From assembly GCA_018820205.1 (NCBI GenBank), contig JAHJOK010000036.1:55634-119633 (forward strand): 64,000 nucleotides of DNA, read 5' to 3'. The position numbers were made by a program, and so were the translations under genes. The stretch is from Alphaproteobacteria bacterium. Its GTDB lineage: Bacteria; Pseudomonadota; Alphaproteobacteria; Caulobacterales; Caulobacteraceae. Of this stretch, positions 37,039 to 46,027 are shown one piece after another (the first letter of the stretch is position 1; every line of letters begins with the position of its first letter). The notes under the pieces are model-generated. The model ran no database searches. It saw nothing but the letters and a program-made list of their open reading frames with translations, and had not been told where the DNA came from.

Positions 37039-38186
37039 CACGCCCCCACCCCCGCCATCCGCCGGCGTTCCTCATCGGTCAGGAAACTCGCCGCGTTCAG
37101 CCGCGCCCACAGCGCATCCCGCTCGGGCTGCAAGGCCGGCACGGCGTCTAGATCCGGCTCGATCCTGATCCCCTCGAACCGTCCGCCCAACCAGCCGCTC
37201 AACGCACCCGCCGCCTTGCGCGCCAGCGGGATCACGGTTCCCCGCCAACAGGCCGCATTGGCCTCGCGATAGTTGGCGTAGGTCGCATCGCCGGGGATCC
37301 CCAGCAGCTGCGGCGGGACGCCGAACGCCAGGGCGATCTCGCGCGCCGCCGCATGTTTCCCGGCTATGAAATCCATGTCCGCCGGGCTCATCGACATCGG
37401 CTTCCAGTCCAGCCCGCCTTCCAGAACCAGCGGCCGCCCGGCGTTGAGCGCCCCGGCATGCGCCTCGCCCAACTCGGCCTTCAGCGCCGCGAACTGCGCC
37501 TCGGTCAGCCGTTCGCCATCGCGCCCGTTGAACACCAGTGCGCCCGATGGCCGCGCCGCATTGTCCAGCAAGGCCTTGTTCCATTCGCCCGAGGCGTTGT
37601 GCACGTCGATCGCGAACGACGCGGCCTCCAGCGGCGAAAATCCATAGTGGTCGTCGGTCGGGTGAAACAGCTTCAGATGCATCACCGGCATCCACCCGTC
37701 CGCCTCGCGTCCGATCCGCACCGAACGCCCCCCGACTGCATATTCATAGGCCTCGGGCCAGCCCGCGCGCCCCGGGACGATCCGCACCCGGTCCGGCCTC
37801 AGGCTCCACAGCTCGCTCGGCGTCTCGTCGCCGACAGCCTCGACATAGGCGTTGCCCGCCGTCTGCAGCGCGCCATAGACGCCCTCCAGCCATTCCGCCC
37901 CCGACTGTTCGGGGTTGGGCTTGGCCAGCAGCCGCGCGACGCGGTGATCGTCGTCGCGCGCGCCGTCGACGAACACCGCCAGCGGCGCCGACGCCGCCGC
38001 CTCGGCGATCATCCGCACGCAGCGATAGGCCACCGCGTTCCTGCCGAACCCTTCGCGGGCCAGGCTGGCGTAGTCGCGCGGCGTCCACCTCGGCCGACCG
38101 GCGCCGGTCAGCGCGATCAGCGGACCGGCGCGGCTGTCCTTGATCTCGGGCGCGTCGCGACCACGCCCCCAGGGGAATTTTCGCAT
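37038..38186 (-). CDS. GTA portal protein, HK97 family (gp3-like)
   Basis: About 382 residues. Typical parts: WTPRDYASLAREGFGRNAVAYRCVRMIAEAAASAPLAVF (N-terminal), LLAKPNPEQSGAEWLEGVYGALQTAGNAYVE, VMHLKLFHPTDDHYGFSPLEAASFAIDVHNASGEWNKALLDNAARPSGALV and FGVPPQLLGIPGDATYANYREANAACW, all portal hallmarks. The dodecameric portal is the DNA gate of the head. ATG at 38186 with GGAGAG upstream; a GTG at 38189 is an alternative. It lies 64 bases after the spike fiber gene. Confidence 0.95.
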   Translation of the reverse strand: MRKFPWGRGRDAPEIKDSRAGPLIALTGAGRPRWTPRDYASLAREGFGRNAVAYRCVRMIAEAAASAPLAVFVDGARDDDHRVARLLAKPNPEQSGAEWLEGVYGALQTAGNAYVEAVGDETPSELWSLRPDRVRIVPGRAGWPEAYEYAVGGRSVRIGREADGWMPVMHLKLFHPTDDHYGFSPLEAASFAIDVHNASGEWNKALLDNAARPSGALVFNGRDGERLTEAQFAALKAELGEAHAGALNAGRPLVLEGGLDWKPMSMSPADMDFIAGKHAAAREIALAFGVPPQLLGIPGDATYANYREANAACWRGTVIPLARKAAGALSGWLGGRFEGIRIEPDLDAVPALQPERDALWARLNAASFLTDEERRRMAGVGA

Positions 38187-38250
38187 CACTCTCTCTCCTC
38201 GCTCGATCCGCGCTCCGGCGGCCCTTGATCCGCTGTCTGCGCCGGCGGGA

Positions 38251-39183
38251 TCAGGTCATGATCAGCCGCTTCAGCTCATTTCCAGACCCGATCCACGGTC
38301 GTCCGGCGACGAGATCGAACGTCGCCCCCGGCGTGACCGCACCGGTCGCCATCAACCCGCCGCCATAGATCGCCTCATAGGTCGCGGCGCCGGCGGGAAC
38401 GGTCAGGCTCGCGTTGTCCGCGCCCCGCGTCCCGCTCGCGCCTGCGGTGACGATCAGACTGGTCGCTGACGTTCCGGCCTCGACCTGGGCGGCATGGACG
38501 ATCAAGGCCTGCCCCGAGGTCGCGCTGTTGGGGCCGACGCCCAGCCGTCCGTTCGCCGTGACCGGGCTGTTCAGCGTCAGGGTCGCCCTGCGGATATTTC
38601 CCGCGACCGGGACGTCCGAGCCCGCGCTGAACCCGCTGCCGCTATAGGTCCAGACCCCCGTTGCTCCGCGATAGGCCACGGCCGAACCGGGCAACAGAAC
38701 CGCCAGCGCGCCGCCGTTTCCGTCGGCCTCATACCAGACCTGGACCGAATAGACGGCGCCGGAGACATAGGGGATGGCGTTGATGGTGGCGAGATAGCCG
38801 CCTGCATTGCCCGTCGAGACCACGCGCGCCGGCGCGGCCAGGACTGGGCTCACAGACGGGACGGTCGCAACCGTGACGTTGGAAACCGATGGCCATATGG
38901 TCGGGTTCGTCGAAGGATGAAGCAGGTTCGTCGCCGCCGCCTCCAGCAACAGCCCCCGGTCTGTGATCCGCGGCGCGTTTGCGGCAAAGGCCGCCAGGCT
39001 TCCGTCGGACCAGGACGCGACCCCGGCCCCGGATCGCGAAAAGGTCGTCCCGCTCATCCCGACGAACGTCGCCGACGTCTTCCCGGCCCGGTGATACAGG
39101 TTCGTTTGAAAATCGATCGACAGCGGCGGCCCCGACGGGCCGCGCAACGCCAATGCCGACACGCCCAGTTCCGGCCCCAGCAT
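38251..39183 (-). CDS. GTA head spike fiber-like protein
   Basis: A 310-residue protein coupled to the spike base gene (TGATG overlap). The N terminus LGVSALALRGPSGPPLSIDFQTNLYH is followed by a beta-rich body with LLLEAAATNLLHPSTNPTIW, GAVYSVQVWYEADGNGGALAVLL and a jelly-roll-like C terminus, resembling phage head-spike fiber/carbohydrate-binding modules. In Rhodobacter capsulatus the two-gene ghsA/ghsB head spike binds the recipient capsule polysaccharide but is encoded away from the main cluster. Identification rests on size, partner gene and fold type, so it is less certain than that of the base. Confidence 0.65.
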   Translation of the reverse strand: MLGPELGVSALALRGPSGPPLSIDFQTNLYHRAGKTSATFVGMSGTTFSRSGAGVASWSDGSLAAFAANAPRITDRGLLLEAAATNLLHPSTNPTIWPSVSNVTVATVPSVSPVLAAPARVVSTGNAGGYLATINAIPYVSGAVYSVQVWYEADGNGGALAVLLPGSAVAYRGATGVWTYSGSGFSAGSDVPVAGNIRRATLTLNSPVTANGRLGVGPNSATSGQALIVHAAQVEAGTSATSLIVTAGASGTRGADNASLTVPAGAATYEAIYGGGLMATGAVTPGATFDLVAGRPWIGSGNELKRLIMT

Positions 39184-39464
39184 CAGTCGAACAGGGCCAC
39201 GATATCGACGGCCGTGGTGCCGGTGGCCCAGACCCGACGCGTCTGGACGGCGACATAGCCCGTCGGATGGTTCTTCAAGGTTACCGGCTCCCCGTCCGGC
39301 GAGGCGACCGGCACGATCTTCAGGTCTCCTGCGGTCCCGATGAACAACGCCTTGGCCAGCATGGGCAGATCGGCGTCGTCAGCGGGGGTCACGGCCTGGA
39401 TGCGCCGGGCGGGCGCCGCCGGCGAGGGCGCGAAAGCGGCGTAGATGTCCGGTGTGGACGGCAT
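39183..39464 (-). CDS. GTA head spike base protein (Rcc01079 family)
   Basis: A 93-residue protein: ARRIQAVTPADDADLPMLAKALFIGTAGDLKIV, EPVTLKNHPTGYVAVQTRRVWATGTTAVDIVALFD. The C-terminal RRVWATGTTA-x-DIVAL pattern is characteristic of the GhsA/Rcc01079 spike base that attaches fibers to the capsid vertices. It lies between the terminase and the spike fiber gene inside the main cluster. Confidence 0.75.
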   Translation of the reverse strand: MPSTPDIYAAFAPSPAAPARRIQAVTPADDADLPMLAKALFIGTAGDLKIVPVASPDGEPVTLKNHPTGYVAVQTRRVWATGTTAVDIVALFD

Positions 39465-39494
39465 GGTCGTCTCCCTTGCGGTTCGATATCCGGC

Positions 39495-40808
39495 TCACAG
39501 GCTCCGCACGCGCGGGCCCGCCGATCGGTCAAGCAGCAGATGCGTGATCGCCCAGACCAGGGCGTCGGCCCGATCGGGGCTGTGTCGCGTCTCTTCGGCC
39601 CCCAGGGCCATCAGTTCTTCTTCCAGCGCCGGCATCGCGCCGCAGTGGACGACCCGCCCCTGCTCGTACAGCGCCGCCACGGGCTCGGCCCGGGCCCGTT
39701 TGCCTCGCGAGGCGTGGACCAGTTTGACCGGGGTTTCGCAGCCCGCCTGGACCAGCACGCTGCGGACCATCTCGCCGCCCTGGTTGGCCTCGGCCACCAG
39801 CTGGTCGGCGTCGAACTCCCCGGCCGTCTCGACCGCCCGCCGGGCCCAACCCAGCGGCGTCAGTCCCCGCGCCGATCGATCCGCCAGCACGAACGCGCGC
39901 CCGTCCTTTCGGCCCACCACCACGATGCCGCAGGCGTCGCCATGCGCCGTGATGGGCGGATCGATGGCCACGACCACCTTGTCCAGCGACGCCGGTCGCG
40001 CCCCTCTCGCCCGCGCCAGATCCTCGGCCCGGAACAGGGCGCCCTCGGTCTCGACCACCACCCCCTCGATCTCCTGCGCCTCCAGCCGCGTCCCGCCGTA
40101 CAGCGCGCGCAGGTGGCTCAGAAACCCGGGCGACAGATTGGCCGCGTTCGCCGCCGTGCCGCCGCGCGTGGCCTCCACCCCCGGCTCGGCCAGAAGCCGG
40201 CGCAACGCGGGGATCGGCCGGGGCGTGGTGGTGATCACCAGCCTGGGATCCTCCCCCCGTCGCAGACCCAGCCTCAGATTGCTCAGCACCCGCTCCGGCT
40301 CGCGCCAGGCGCAGAACTCGTCAGCCCAGGCCGCGTGAAACTGCGGCCCTCTCAGACTGTCGGGATCCTCCGCCGAAAACGCATAGGCCACCGATCCGGT
40401 CGACCAGACCAGTCGCTTGCGCCCCGCTTCCCAACGTGGCCGATCGCCGCGCGGCGCCAGGGCCCTAAGCCCCGACGGCCCCTCCACCATGACCTCGCGC
40501 ACATCGTGCAACGCGGGTCCGACCAGGGCGAAGGTCAGGTCCTTCTGGCGCGCCAGTTCATGCAGCCAGAAGGCGCCCGCAAAGGTCTTGCCCGCTCCCC
40601 GACCGCCCAGCATCACCCAGGTGCGCCAGTCCCTCGGCGGCGCCACCTGATGCGCCGGCCGCCTCGGGATCGATCCCAACGCCGCTTCCAGCTCCGGCCC
40701 GTCCAGCGTCGCGATCCATTCGCTTCTCTTCGATGATGGCGCGCAGGCCAGAGAGTCGGCTGTCCAGTTCGTCTCGCATAGCGGCCATGCGTTCCGGTTC
40801 GTATTCAC
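39495..40808 (-). CDS. GTA large terminase (gp2-like DNA-packaging ATPase)
   Basis: About 437 residues if the ATG at 40808 is used. Walker A WVMLGGRGAGKTFAG is at about 64-78, Walker B region FHAAWADEFCAWREPERVLSNLRLGLRRG follows, with TTTPRPIPALRRLL, and nuclease-domain motifs KVVVAIDPPITAHGDACGIVVVGR and RADALVWAITHLLL near the C terminus. It packs host DNA headfuls. The start is uncertain: family-like sequence begins at SEWIATLDGPELEAAL (about residue 29) with no ATG there; a TTG at 40679 is another candidate. The first 28 residues overlap the TerS-like gene and look non-native. Confidence 0.9.
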   Translation of the reverse strand: MNTNRNAWPLCETNWTADSLACAPSSKRSEWIATLDGPELEAALGSIPRRPAHQVAPPRDWRTWVMLGGRGAGKTFAGAFWLHELARQKDLTFALVGPALHDVREVMVEGPSGLRALAPRGDRPRWEAGRKRLVWSTGSVAYAFSAEDPDSLRGPQFHAAWADEFCAWREPERVLSNLRLGLRRGEDPRLVITTTPRPIPALRRLLAEPGVEATRGGTAANAANLSPGFLSHLRALYGGTRLEAQEIEGVVVETEGALFRAEDLARARGARPASLDKVVVAIDPPITAHGDACGIVVVGRKDGRAFVLADRSARGLTPLGWARRAVETAGEFDADQLVAEANQGGEMVRSVLVQAGCETPVKLVHASRGKRARAEPVAALYEQGRVVHCGAMPALEEELMALGAEETRHSPDRADALVWAITHLLLDRSAGPRVRSL

Positions 40809-41073
40809 AGCTGTCGCTCATTTCCATCTCCGAGGGTTGTTCATCGACCTGGGCGATCGGGCGTTCCAGCGCGGCCACCGCCTTGATGGCCCGCGCGATA
40901 TTGACGATCGCCCTCGCCCTGCGGTCGGCGGCCGCATCATCCTGCGGCGTCCCGACGATCTGGACCGCCATGATGGTCTCATCGACCAGGTCTCTGATCC
41001 ACAGCATGCGTTCGCCGGCCCAGCCCGCGCCCTCCGGCCCGGTCCGTCCCGCCTCGTCCTGATTTCCCGTCAT
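40558..41073 (-). CDS. GTA small terminase-like protein (gp1), overlong reading frame
   Basis: From ATG 41073 the first 118 residues look native: AGERMLWIRDLVDETIMAVQIVG, RRARAIVNIARAIKAVAALER, and DSRLSGLRAIIEEKR, helical and of TerS/gp1 size. After that the frame runs on for about 53 Gly/Ala-rich residues inside the terminase gene, which is plainly the wrong frame of TerL. A normal protein would end near 40720 and TerL would start there. So the stop has been lost by a small insertion/deletion or a base error, or the two genes truly overlap. Confidence 0.65.
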   Translation of the reverse strand: MTGNQDEAGRTGPEGAGWAGERMLWIRDLVDETIMAVQIVGTPQDDAAADRRARAIVNIARAIKAVAALERPIAQVDEQPSEMEMSDSCEYEPERMAAMRDELDSRLSGLRAIIEEKRMDRDAGRAGAGSGVGIDPEAAGASGGAAEGLAHLGDAGRSGSGQDLCGRLLAA

Positions 41074-41210
41074 GCCCAAACTATAGCGGACCAGCGTCAC
41101 AAGGCGCGTTCAGGCGCCCGTAAAATCGCACCATCGCTGTTTGCAAAGCGGAATTTCGGGCGGCCGTTCAACGTCTGGTGCTCGAAGCGAACACGGACGC
41201 GCCCGTCGCG

Positions 41211-43631
41211 TCAGGCGGCGGCGCGACCCGACGCGCGATCCGACCCGGCCACGGCCTGCGCCATGGCCCGGATCAGGTCTCCGATCTGGATCGGCTTGCC
41301 GACGTGGCCGTCCATTCCGGCGCGACGACAGGCCTCGACCTGGTCCGGCTGGACATTGGCGGTCAGGGCCAGGATCGGCGTCCTGGCGACCTCCCCGTCC
41401 AGGGCGCGGATGGCGCGGGTCGCGGCCATTCCGTCCATCACCGGCATATGCACGTCCATCAGGATCAGGTCATAGACGTCGGCCGTGCACTGGACCGCCT
41501 GAACCGCCTCCGCTCCGTCGCACACCGCGTCCAGCTCGATATCCCAGCCGGCCAGAATGATCCGCACCAGTTCGCGATTGGCCGGGGCGTCGTCGGCCAT
41601 CAGCACCCTCAGTCCCGCAGGCAGACTTTCGGCCTGAACCTCGGCCTCGGCCTCGACCTGACTGGTCTGCGCCTCCACCAGCGGGATCTCGAACCAGAAG
41701 GTCGAACCTTCTCCCGGCCGGCTTTCGGCTCCGATCGTCCCACCCATCAGCTCGATCAACCGGCGCGAGATCGACAGCCCCAGACCGGTGCCGCCATAGA
41801 CGCGGGTGGTCGAGGCGTCGGCCTGGGTGAACCGTTCGAACAGGGCCTCGATCTTGCCGGCGCTGATCCCGATGCCGCTGTCCGTGACCGCGACGCGCAA
41901 GCGCCCTTCAGACCGGCTGACCTCCAGCCGGATTTCGCCCGAAACCGTGAATTTGACCGCGTTCGACAGGAAATTCAGCGTCACCTGTCGCAACCGCCCC
42001 TCGTCGCCCATCAGGCCGTCGGGCAGATCGGTCGCGACGTCGACGACCAGGTTCAGCCCCTTGGCCTCGCACTGGCGCTCGACGATCAGGGCCGCACCGC
42101 GCGCCATGGCCGCGGGATCGAACGGCTGGGGCTCCAGATCGACCGCCTCGGCCTCCAGCTTGGAGTAATCCAGAATGTCGTTGATGACGCTCAACAGCGC
42201 CTCCGAAGAGGTCGCGATCCGATCGGCATAGCGCCGCTCCGCCTCGGGCAGGGCCTCGCTCGCCTGCAACAGGCCCGAGAACCCGACCACGCTGGTCAGC
42301 GGCGTCCTCAGCTCGTGGGACATGTTGGCCAGGAACTCGCTCTGCACCCGCGCCGCCGTTTCGGCCGCGTCGCGCGCCGCGATCAGTTCGTCCTCCAGCT
42401 GCTTGGTCGCCGTGACGTCTCGCACCACGTCATGAAAGGCGATGACCTGCCCTGCCTCGTCGCGGATCAGGGCGGTCCTCGCCTCGAACCACTGCTCGCC
42501 CTCGACCATATTCCGGCCGCGATAGCGTACGCCTCTGGACGGCGCCCCGACCGGCGCCCTGACCAGCGCCTTGAAGCTTTCCGTCAGCGCCGGGACGTCG
42601 TCTTCCAGGATCAGGTCGGTCACCGGCCGCCCGATAAGCGCGCCGGGCTTGCGACCCGTCACGCGCTCCACCGACGGCGAGATATAGGTGATGATCCCGT
42701 CCACGCCGTAGCTGACGATGATGTCGGTCGCCCGGTCGGTCAGCAGGCGGAACCGCGCCTCGCTCTCCACGATCCGGGCATGGGCGGTCTCCGCCTCGGT
42801 GACGTCCTGGAACACGCCATAAACCGCCACGGGTCGACCGCTTTCGTCCTGCTCGACCATGCCTCGCGAAATGACGATCCGGATTCCGCCGTCGGGCCGG
42901 ACGATCCTGAGCTTGAACTCGTAGTCCTCACCGGTGTCGATGCACCGCTTGACGCAGGCCCTGACGGCGTCGCGATCCTCGGGGTGATACAGGCTCACCG
43001 CATCGTCGAAGCTGGGGTCGAACGTCTCTGGCGAGGCGCCGTGTATCCGATAGACCTCCTCGGACCAGGTCACCTGGCGGGTCGCGAGATCCAGCCGCCA
43101 TTTGCCGACGCCGGACATCTGCTCGGCCATCGTCAGCACGCCCAGTTGTTCCCGGACCAGCCGCGTGGCGTCCGCCTGATCCAGAATATCGCCCGCCATG
43201 CCCGCCAGCAGTCTCAGGCTCGACAGCATCCGGTCGTCCGGGCGCGACCTCGGCTTGCGATCCAGCACCGAAAAGGCCCCCGCGATCCGCCCATCACGCG
43301 TCGTGATCGCAGCGCCGGCATAGAAGCGAATGGCGTCCGGTCCGGTCACCATCGGATGGGCGTTGAACGGCGCGGCGGCGCTGGCGTCCTCGACGACCAG
43401 CACGCCCGCCTCCCCCAGCGCGGCGACGGCATGCGACACGCTCTGTTCGCGCGGCATCGAACCCATCGACAGCGGCGCGTTCGAACGGAACACCGCCCGA
43501 TCTCCCTCCAGCAGGGACAGCATGACGATCGGGGTGTCGAAGATCGAGCAGGCGAGTTTGACCAGTCGGTCGAAACCGGTCTCGTCCGCGCCTCCCCTTG
43601 TCGCTTCTGTCACAACGCGCTCTGCGGTCAT
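41211..43631 (-). CDS. GAF-PAS-PAS hybrid sensor histidine kinase
   Basis: An 806-residue protein without membrane segments. Order: GAF (about 15-150: FDTPIVMLSLLEGDRAVFRS), PAS 1 (170-280: WRLDLATRQVTWSEEVYRIHG), PAS 2 (285-410: DIIVSYGVDGIITYISPSVERVTGR), HisKA with SEFLANMSHELRTPL (His439), HATPase (NAVKFT, DSGIGIS, GGTGLGLSISRRL) and a receiver with DLILMDVHMPVMDG (Asp726) and GKPIQI. All phosphotransfer residues are present, so it should autophosphorylate and pass the phosphate internally. Cytoplasmic sensing is likely; ligand unknown. It is the first gene upstream of the GTA cluster, 137 bases from TerS. Confidence 0.92.
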   Translation of the reverse strand: MTAERVVTEATRGGADETGFDRLVKLACSIFDTPIVMLSLLEGDRAVFRSNAPLSMGSMPREQSVSHAVAALGEAGVLVVEDASAAAPFNAHPMVTGPDAIRFYAGAAITTRDGRIAGAFSVLDRKPRSRPDDRMLSSLRLLAGMAGDILDQADATRLVREQLGVLTMAEQMSGVGKWRLDLATRQVTWSEEVYRIHGASPETFDPSFDDAVSLYHPEDRDAVRACVKRCIDTGEDYEFKLRIVRPDGGIRIVISRGMVEQDESGRPVAVYGVFQDVTEAETAHARIVESEARFRLLTDRATDIIVSYGVDGIITYISPSVERVTGRKPGALIGRPVTDLILEDDVPALTESFKALVRAPVGAPSRGVRYRGRNMVEGEQWFEARTALIRDEAGQVIAFHDVVRDVTATKQLEDELIAARDAAETAARVQSEFLANMSHELRTPLTSVVGFSGLLQASEALPEAERRYADRIATSSEALLSVINDILDYSKLEAEAVDLEPQPFDPAAMARGAALIVERQCEAKGLNLVVDVATDLPDGLMGDEGRLRQVTLNFLSNAVKFTVSGEIRLEVSRSEGRLRVAVTDSGIGISAGKIEALFERFTQADASTTRVYGGTGLGLSISRRLIELMGGTIGAESRPGEGSTFWFEIPLVEAQTSQVEAEAEVQAESLPAGLRVLMADDAPANRELVRIILAGWDIELDAVCDGAEAVQAVQCTADVYDLILMDVHMPVMDGMAATRAIRALDGEVARTPILALTANVQPDQVEACRRAGMDGHVGKPIQIGDLIRAMAQAVAGSDRASGRAAA

Positions 43632-43680
43632 GCGGATCTCCGTCCAGAAACGAAGATCGCTGAAATGTCCGAAGTTTTGG

Positions 43681-44175
43681 TTACGGCGCCGGATCCAGGC
43701 CCCGTTCCTCCAGCCACTCGACGGCCTCGTACTCCACGGCGTCCTCAGGATTGACCAGCGTCTCTTCCGAAACGGTCTGCCCCCGGATCGACACGCCGGC
43801 GGCGTGCACCGACTCCGGATCGCCCGAGACCAGCGGGTGCCAGTTGGCCAGACCCCGGCCCTCGTGCAGCCGACGATAGGCGCACGACAGCGGCATCCAC
43901 CTCAGCGCCTCGATGTTCCAGGGCGTCAGCTTGATGCAATCCGGCACATGTTCCTTGCGGTTCGCATAATCGGTGCAGGCGCACAGGGTCCCGTCGAACA
44001 GCTTGCAATGGACCTTGGTGGGGAACACCTCGCCCGTATCCTCGTCCTCGAACCGGATCAGGCAGCACAGGCCGCACCCGTCGCACAGGCTCTCCCACTC
44101 CTCGCGGGTCATCTGCTCCAGACGCTTGATCTGCCAGAAGGGCTTGGGTTCGGGGGTCGTACGCTCTACATCCAC
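43681..44175 (-). CDS. YcgN/UPF0260 cysteine-cluster protein
   Basis: A 164-residue protein with the family core PFWQIKRLEQMTREEWESLCDGCGLCCL, then FPTKVHCKLFDGTLCACTDYANRKEHVPDCIKL and LRWMPLSCAYRRLHEGRGLANWHPLVSG. The many conserved Cys residues suggest zinc or iron-sulfur binding; biochemical role unknown. The GTG at 44175, with GGGAGGG just upstream, is chosen because the ATG at 44214 would start on top of the divergent ABC-F gene start. Confidence 0.88.
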   Translation of the reverse strand: MDVERTTPEPKPFWQIKRLEQMTREEWESLCDGCGLCCLIRFEDEDTGEVFPTKVHCKLFDGTLCACTDYANRKEHVPDCIKLTPWNIEALRWMPLSCAYRRLHEGRGLANWHPLVSGDPESVHAAGVSIRGQTVSEETLVNPEDAVEYEAVEWLEERGLDPAP

Positions 44176-44212
44176 GCCCTCCCCATACGCCTCCCCGCTC
44201 CCGAAAGCACCC

Positions 44213-46027
44213 ATGGCTCCCCGCTCTTCTCCGAGACCCCCTCTCGTCGCGCTCAAGGACGTTCGTCTGCAGGACGGACCGCGCCCTCTGTTCGACGGCG
44301 TCGACCTGGCCATCGAGCCGCGCACCCGCTCCTGCCTCGTCGGCCGCAACGGCGCCGGCAAGTCCACCCTGATGAAGGTCGTCATGGGCCTGATCGAGCC
44401 CGACAGTGGGACGCGTTCGATCCAGGGGGCGGTCAAGTTCGCCTATGTGCCGCAGGAGCCGCTGATCGCCGGCGACACTCTGCTTGACTACGCCATCTCC
44501 AACGATGCCGAGCACTGGACGGCCGAAGCCTGGCTCGAGACCTTCGGCATGGACCCGCACAAGTCGACCCAGGGCCTGTCCGGCGGCGAGATCCGCCGCG
44601 CCGCCCTCGCCAAGGCCTTCGCTGAGGAGCCCGACCTGCTGCTGCTGGACGAGCCGACCAACCACATGGACATCCTGGCGATCGAGCTTCTCGAGAACGA
44701 GATCATCAACGCCCGATGCGCCGCCCTGATCGTCTCCCACGACCGCGCCTTCCTGAACCGCGTCACCCAGTCCTGCCACTGGCTTGAGGGCCGCCGGGTC
44801 CGCACCCTCAACAAGGGCTTCGACGCCTTCGACGAATGGGCCGCCAAGACGATGGAAGAAGAGGCCATCGCCTTCCAGAAGCTGACCAAGACCATCGAGC
44901 GCGAGACCGCGACCTTCTACTCCTCCATCACCGCCCGCCGCAGCCGCAACGAGGGCCGCGCCCGCTCACTGGACGCCCTGCGCGCCGAACGCGCCGAAGC
45001 GGCTCAGGATCGTCCGCGCGAGATGTATCTGGGCGTCGATTCCGGCGGCACGTCCGGCAAGCTGGTCGCCGACCTGAAAGGCGTCACGAAATCTTTTGGC
45101 GACCGCGTCGTTATCAAGCCTTTCACCAGCCGTATCATCCGCGGCGACCGCTTGGCCATCGTCGGTCCCAACGGCGCCGGCAAGACCACCCTGGTCAAGA
45201 TCATGCTCGGCGAACTCGAGCCCACCGAGGGCACGGTCAAGCTCGGCGCAAGCCTGGAGACCGTCTATCTGGACCAGTCGCGCGACGGCCTGCGCTCCGA
45301 CATGACCCTGTGGGACGCGCTGACGCCCGGCGGCGGGGACAGCATCATCGTGCGCGGCTTCTCCAAACACGTCGCCGCCTACGCCAAGGACTTCCTGTTC
45401 ACCGAAGCCCAACTTCGACAACCCATTTCGACCCTGTCGGGCGGCGAGCGCAACCGCCTGCTGCTGGCCATCGCCCTGGCCAAGCCGGCCAACATGCTGG
45501 TCCTCGACGAACCGACCAACGATCTCGACATGGACACGCTCGACAAGCTGGAAGAGCTGCTGGAGCAGTACGACGGGACCCTGATCCTGGTCAGCCACGA
45601 CCGCGACTTCGTCGACCGCCTCGCCACCTCCACCATCGGCATGAACGGACGCGGCGACATCGTCGAAACCCCCGGCGGCTGGACCGATTTCATCCGCCAG
45701 AACCCCGGCTTCCTGCAGCCCAAGGCAACTCCGGCCGCCTCGAAACCGGCCATCGCAGCGCCTGCACCCGCACCGATACCCGCCGCCAAGGGAAAACTGT
45801 CCTTCAAGGACCAGCACCGGCTGAAGGAACTCGACACCCTGATCCACGAGATGCCGGAAACCATAAAGGCCCATCAGGCCCGCCTCGATGATGTTAATTT
45901 CTACAGCCGCGACCCTTCCGGTTTCGCCTCCACCATGAAGGCGCTCGAAGCCGCGCAGGACAAGCTCAACGCCGCCGAAGAAGAATGGCTGGACCTCGAA
46001 GCCAGGCGCGAGGCTCTTTCGGCGTAG
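44213..46027 (+). CDS. ABC-F family ATPase (Uup-like)
   Basis: A 604-residue protein with two ABC ATPase domains and no membrane segment, the ABC-F layout. Domain 1: VGRNGAGKSTLMK, LSGGEIRRAALAKAF, LLLLDEPTNHMD. A charged linker (FDEWAAKTMEEEAIAFQKLTKTIERE) is the tRNA-interaction motif region. Domain 2: VGPNGAGKTTLVK, LSGGERNRLLLAIAL, MLVLDEPTNDLD. A C-terminal coiled coil (DQHRLKELDTLIHEMPETIKAHQ) matches Uup. ABC-F proteins act on ribosomes or tRNA during translation. ATG at 44213; poor Shine-Dalgarno. Confidence 0.92.
   Translation: MAPRSSPRPPLVALKDVRLQDGPRPLFDGVDLAIEPRTRSCLVGRNGAGKSTLMKVVMGLIEPDSGTRSIQGAVKFAYVPQEPLIAGDTLLDYAISNDAEHWTAEAWLETFGMDPHKSTQGLSGGEIRRAALAKAFAEEPDLLLLDEPTNHMDILAIELLENEIINARCAALIVSHDRAFLNRVTQSCHWLEGRRVRTLNKGFDAFDEWAAKTMEEEAIAFQKLTKTIERETATFYSSITARRSRNEGRARSLDALRAERAEAAQDRPREMYLGVDSGGTSGKLVADLKGVTKSFGDRVVIKPFTSRIIRGDRLAIVGPNGAGKTTLVKIMLGELEPTEGTVKLGASLETVYLDQSRDGLRSDMTLWDALTPGGGDSIIVRGFSKHVAAYAKDFLFTEAQLRQPISTLSGGERNRLLLAIALAKPANMLVLDEPTNDLDMDTLDKLEELLEQYDGTLILVSHDRDFVDRLATSTIGMNGRGDIVETPGGWTDFIRQNPGFLQPKATPAASKPAIAAPAPAPIPAAKGKLSFKDQHRLKELDTLIHEMPETIKAHQARLDDVNFYSRDPSGFASTMKALEAAQDKLNAAEEEWLDLEARREALSA

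Noticed and set aside
24549..41073. Active prophage
   Set aside because: No integrase, lysis, replication or repressor genes and no attachment-site repeats; gene set and order are those of a GTA.
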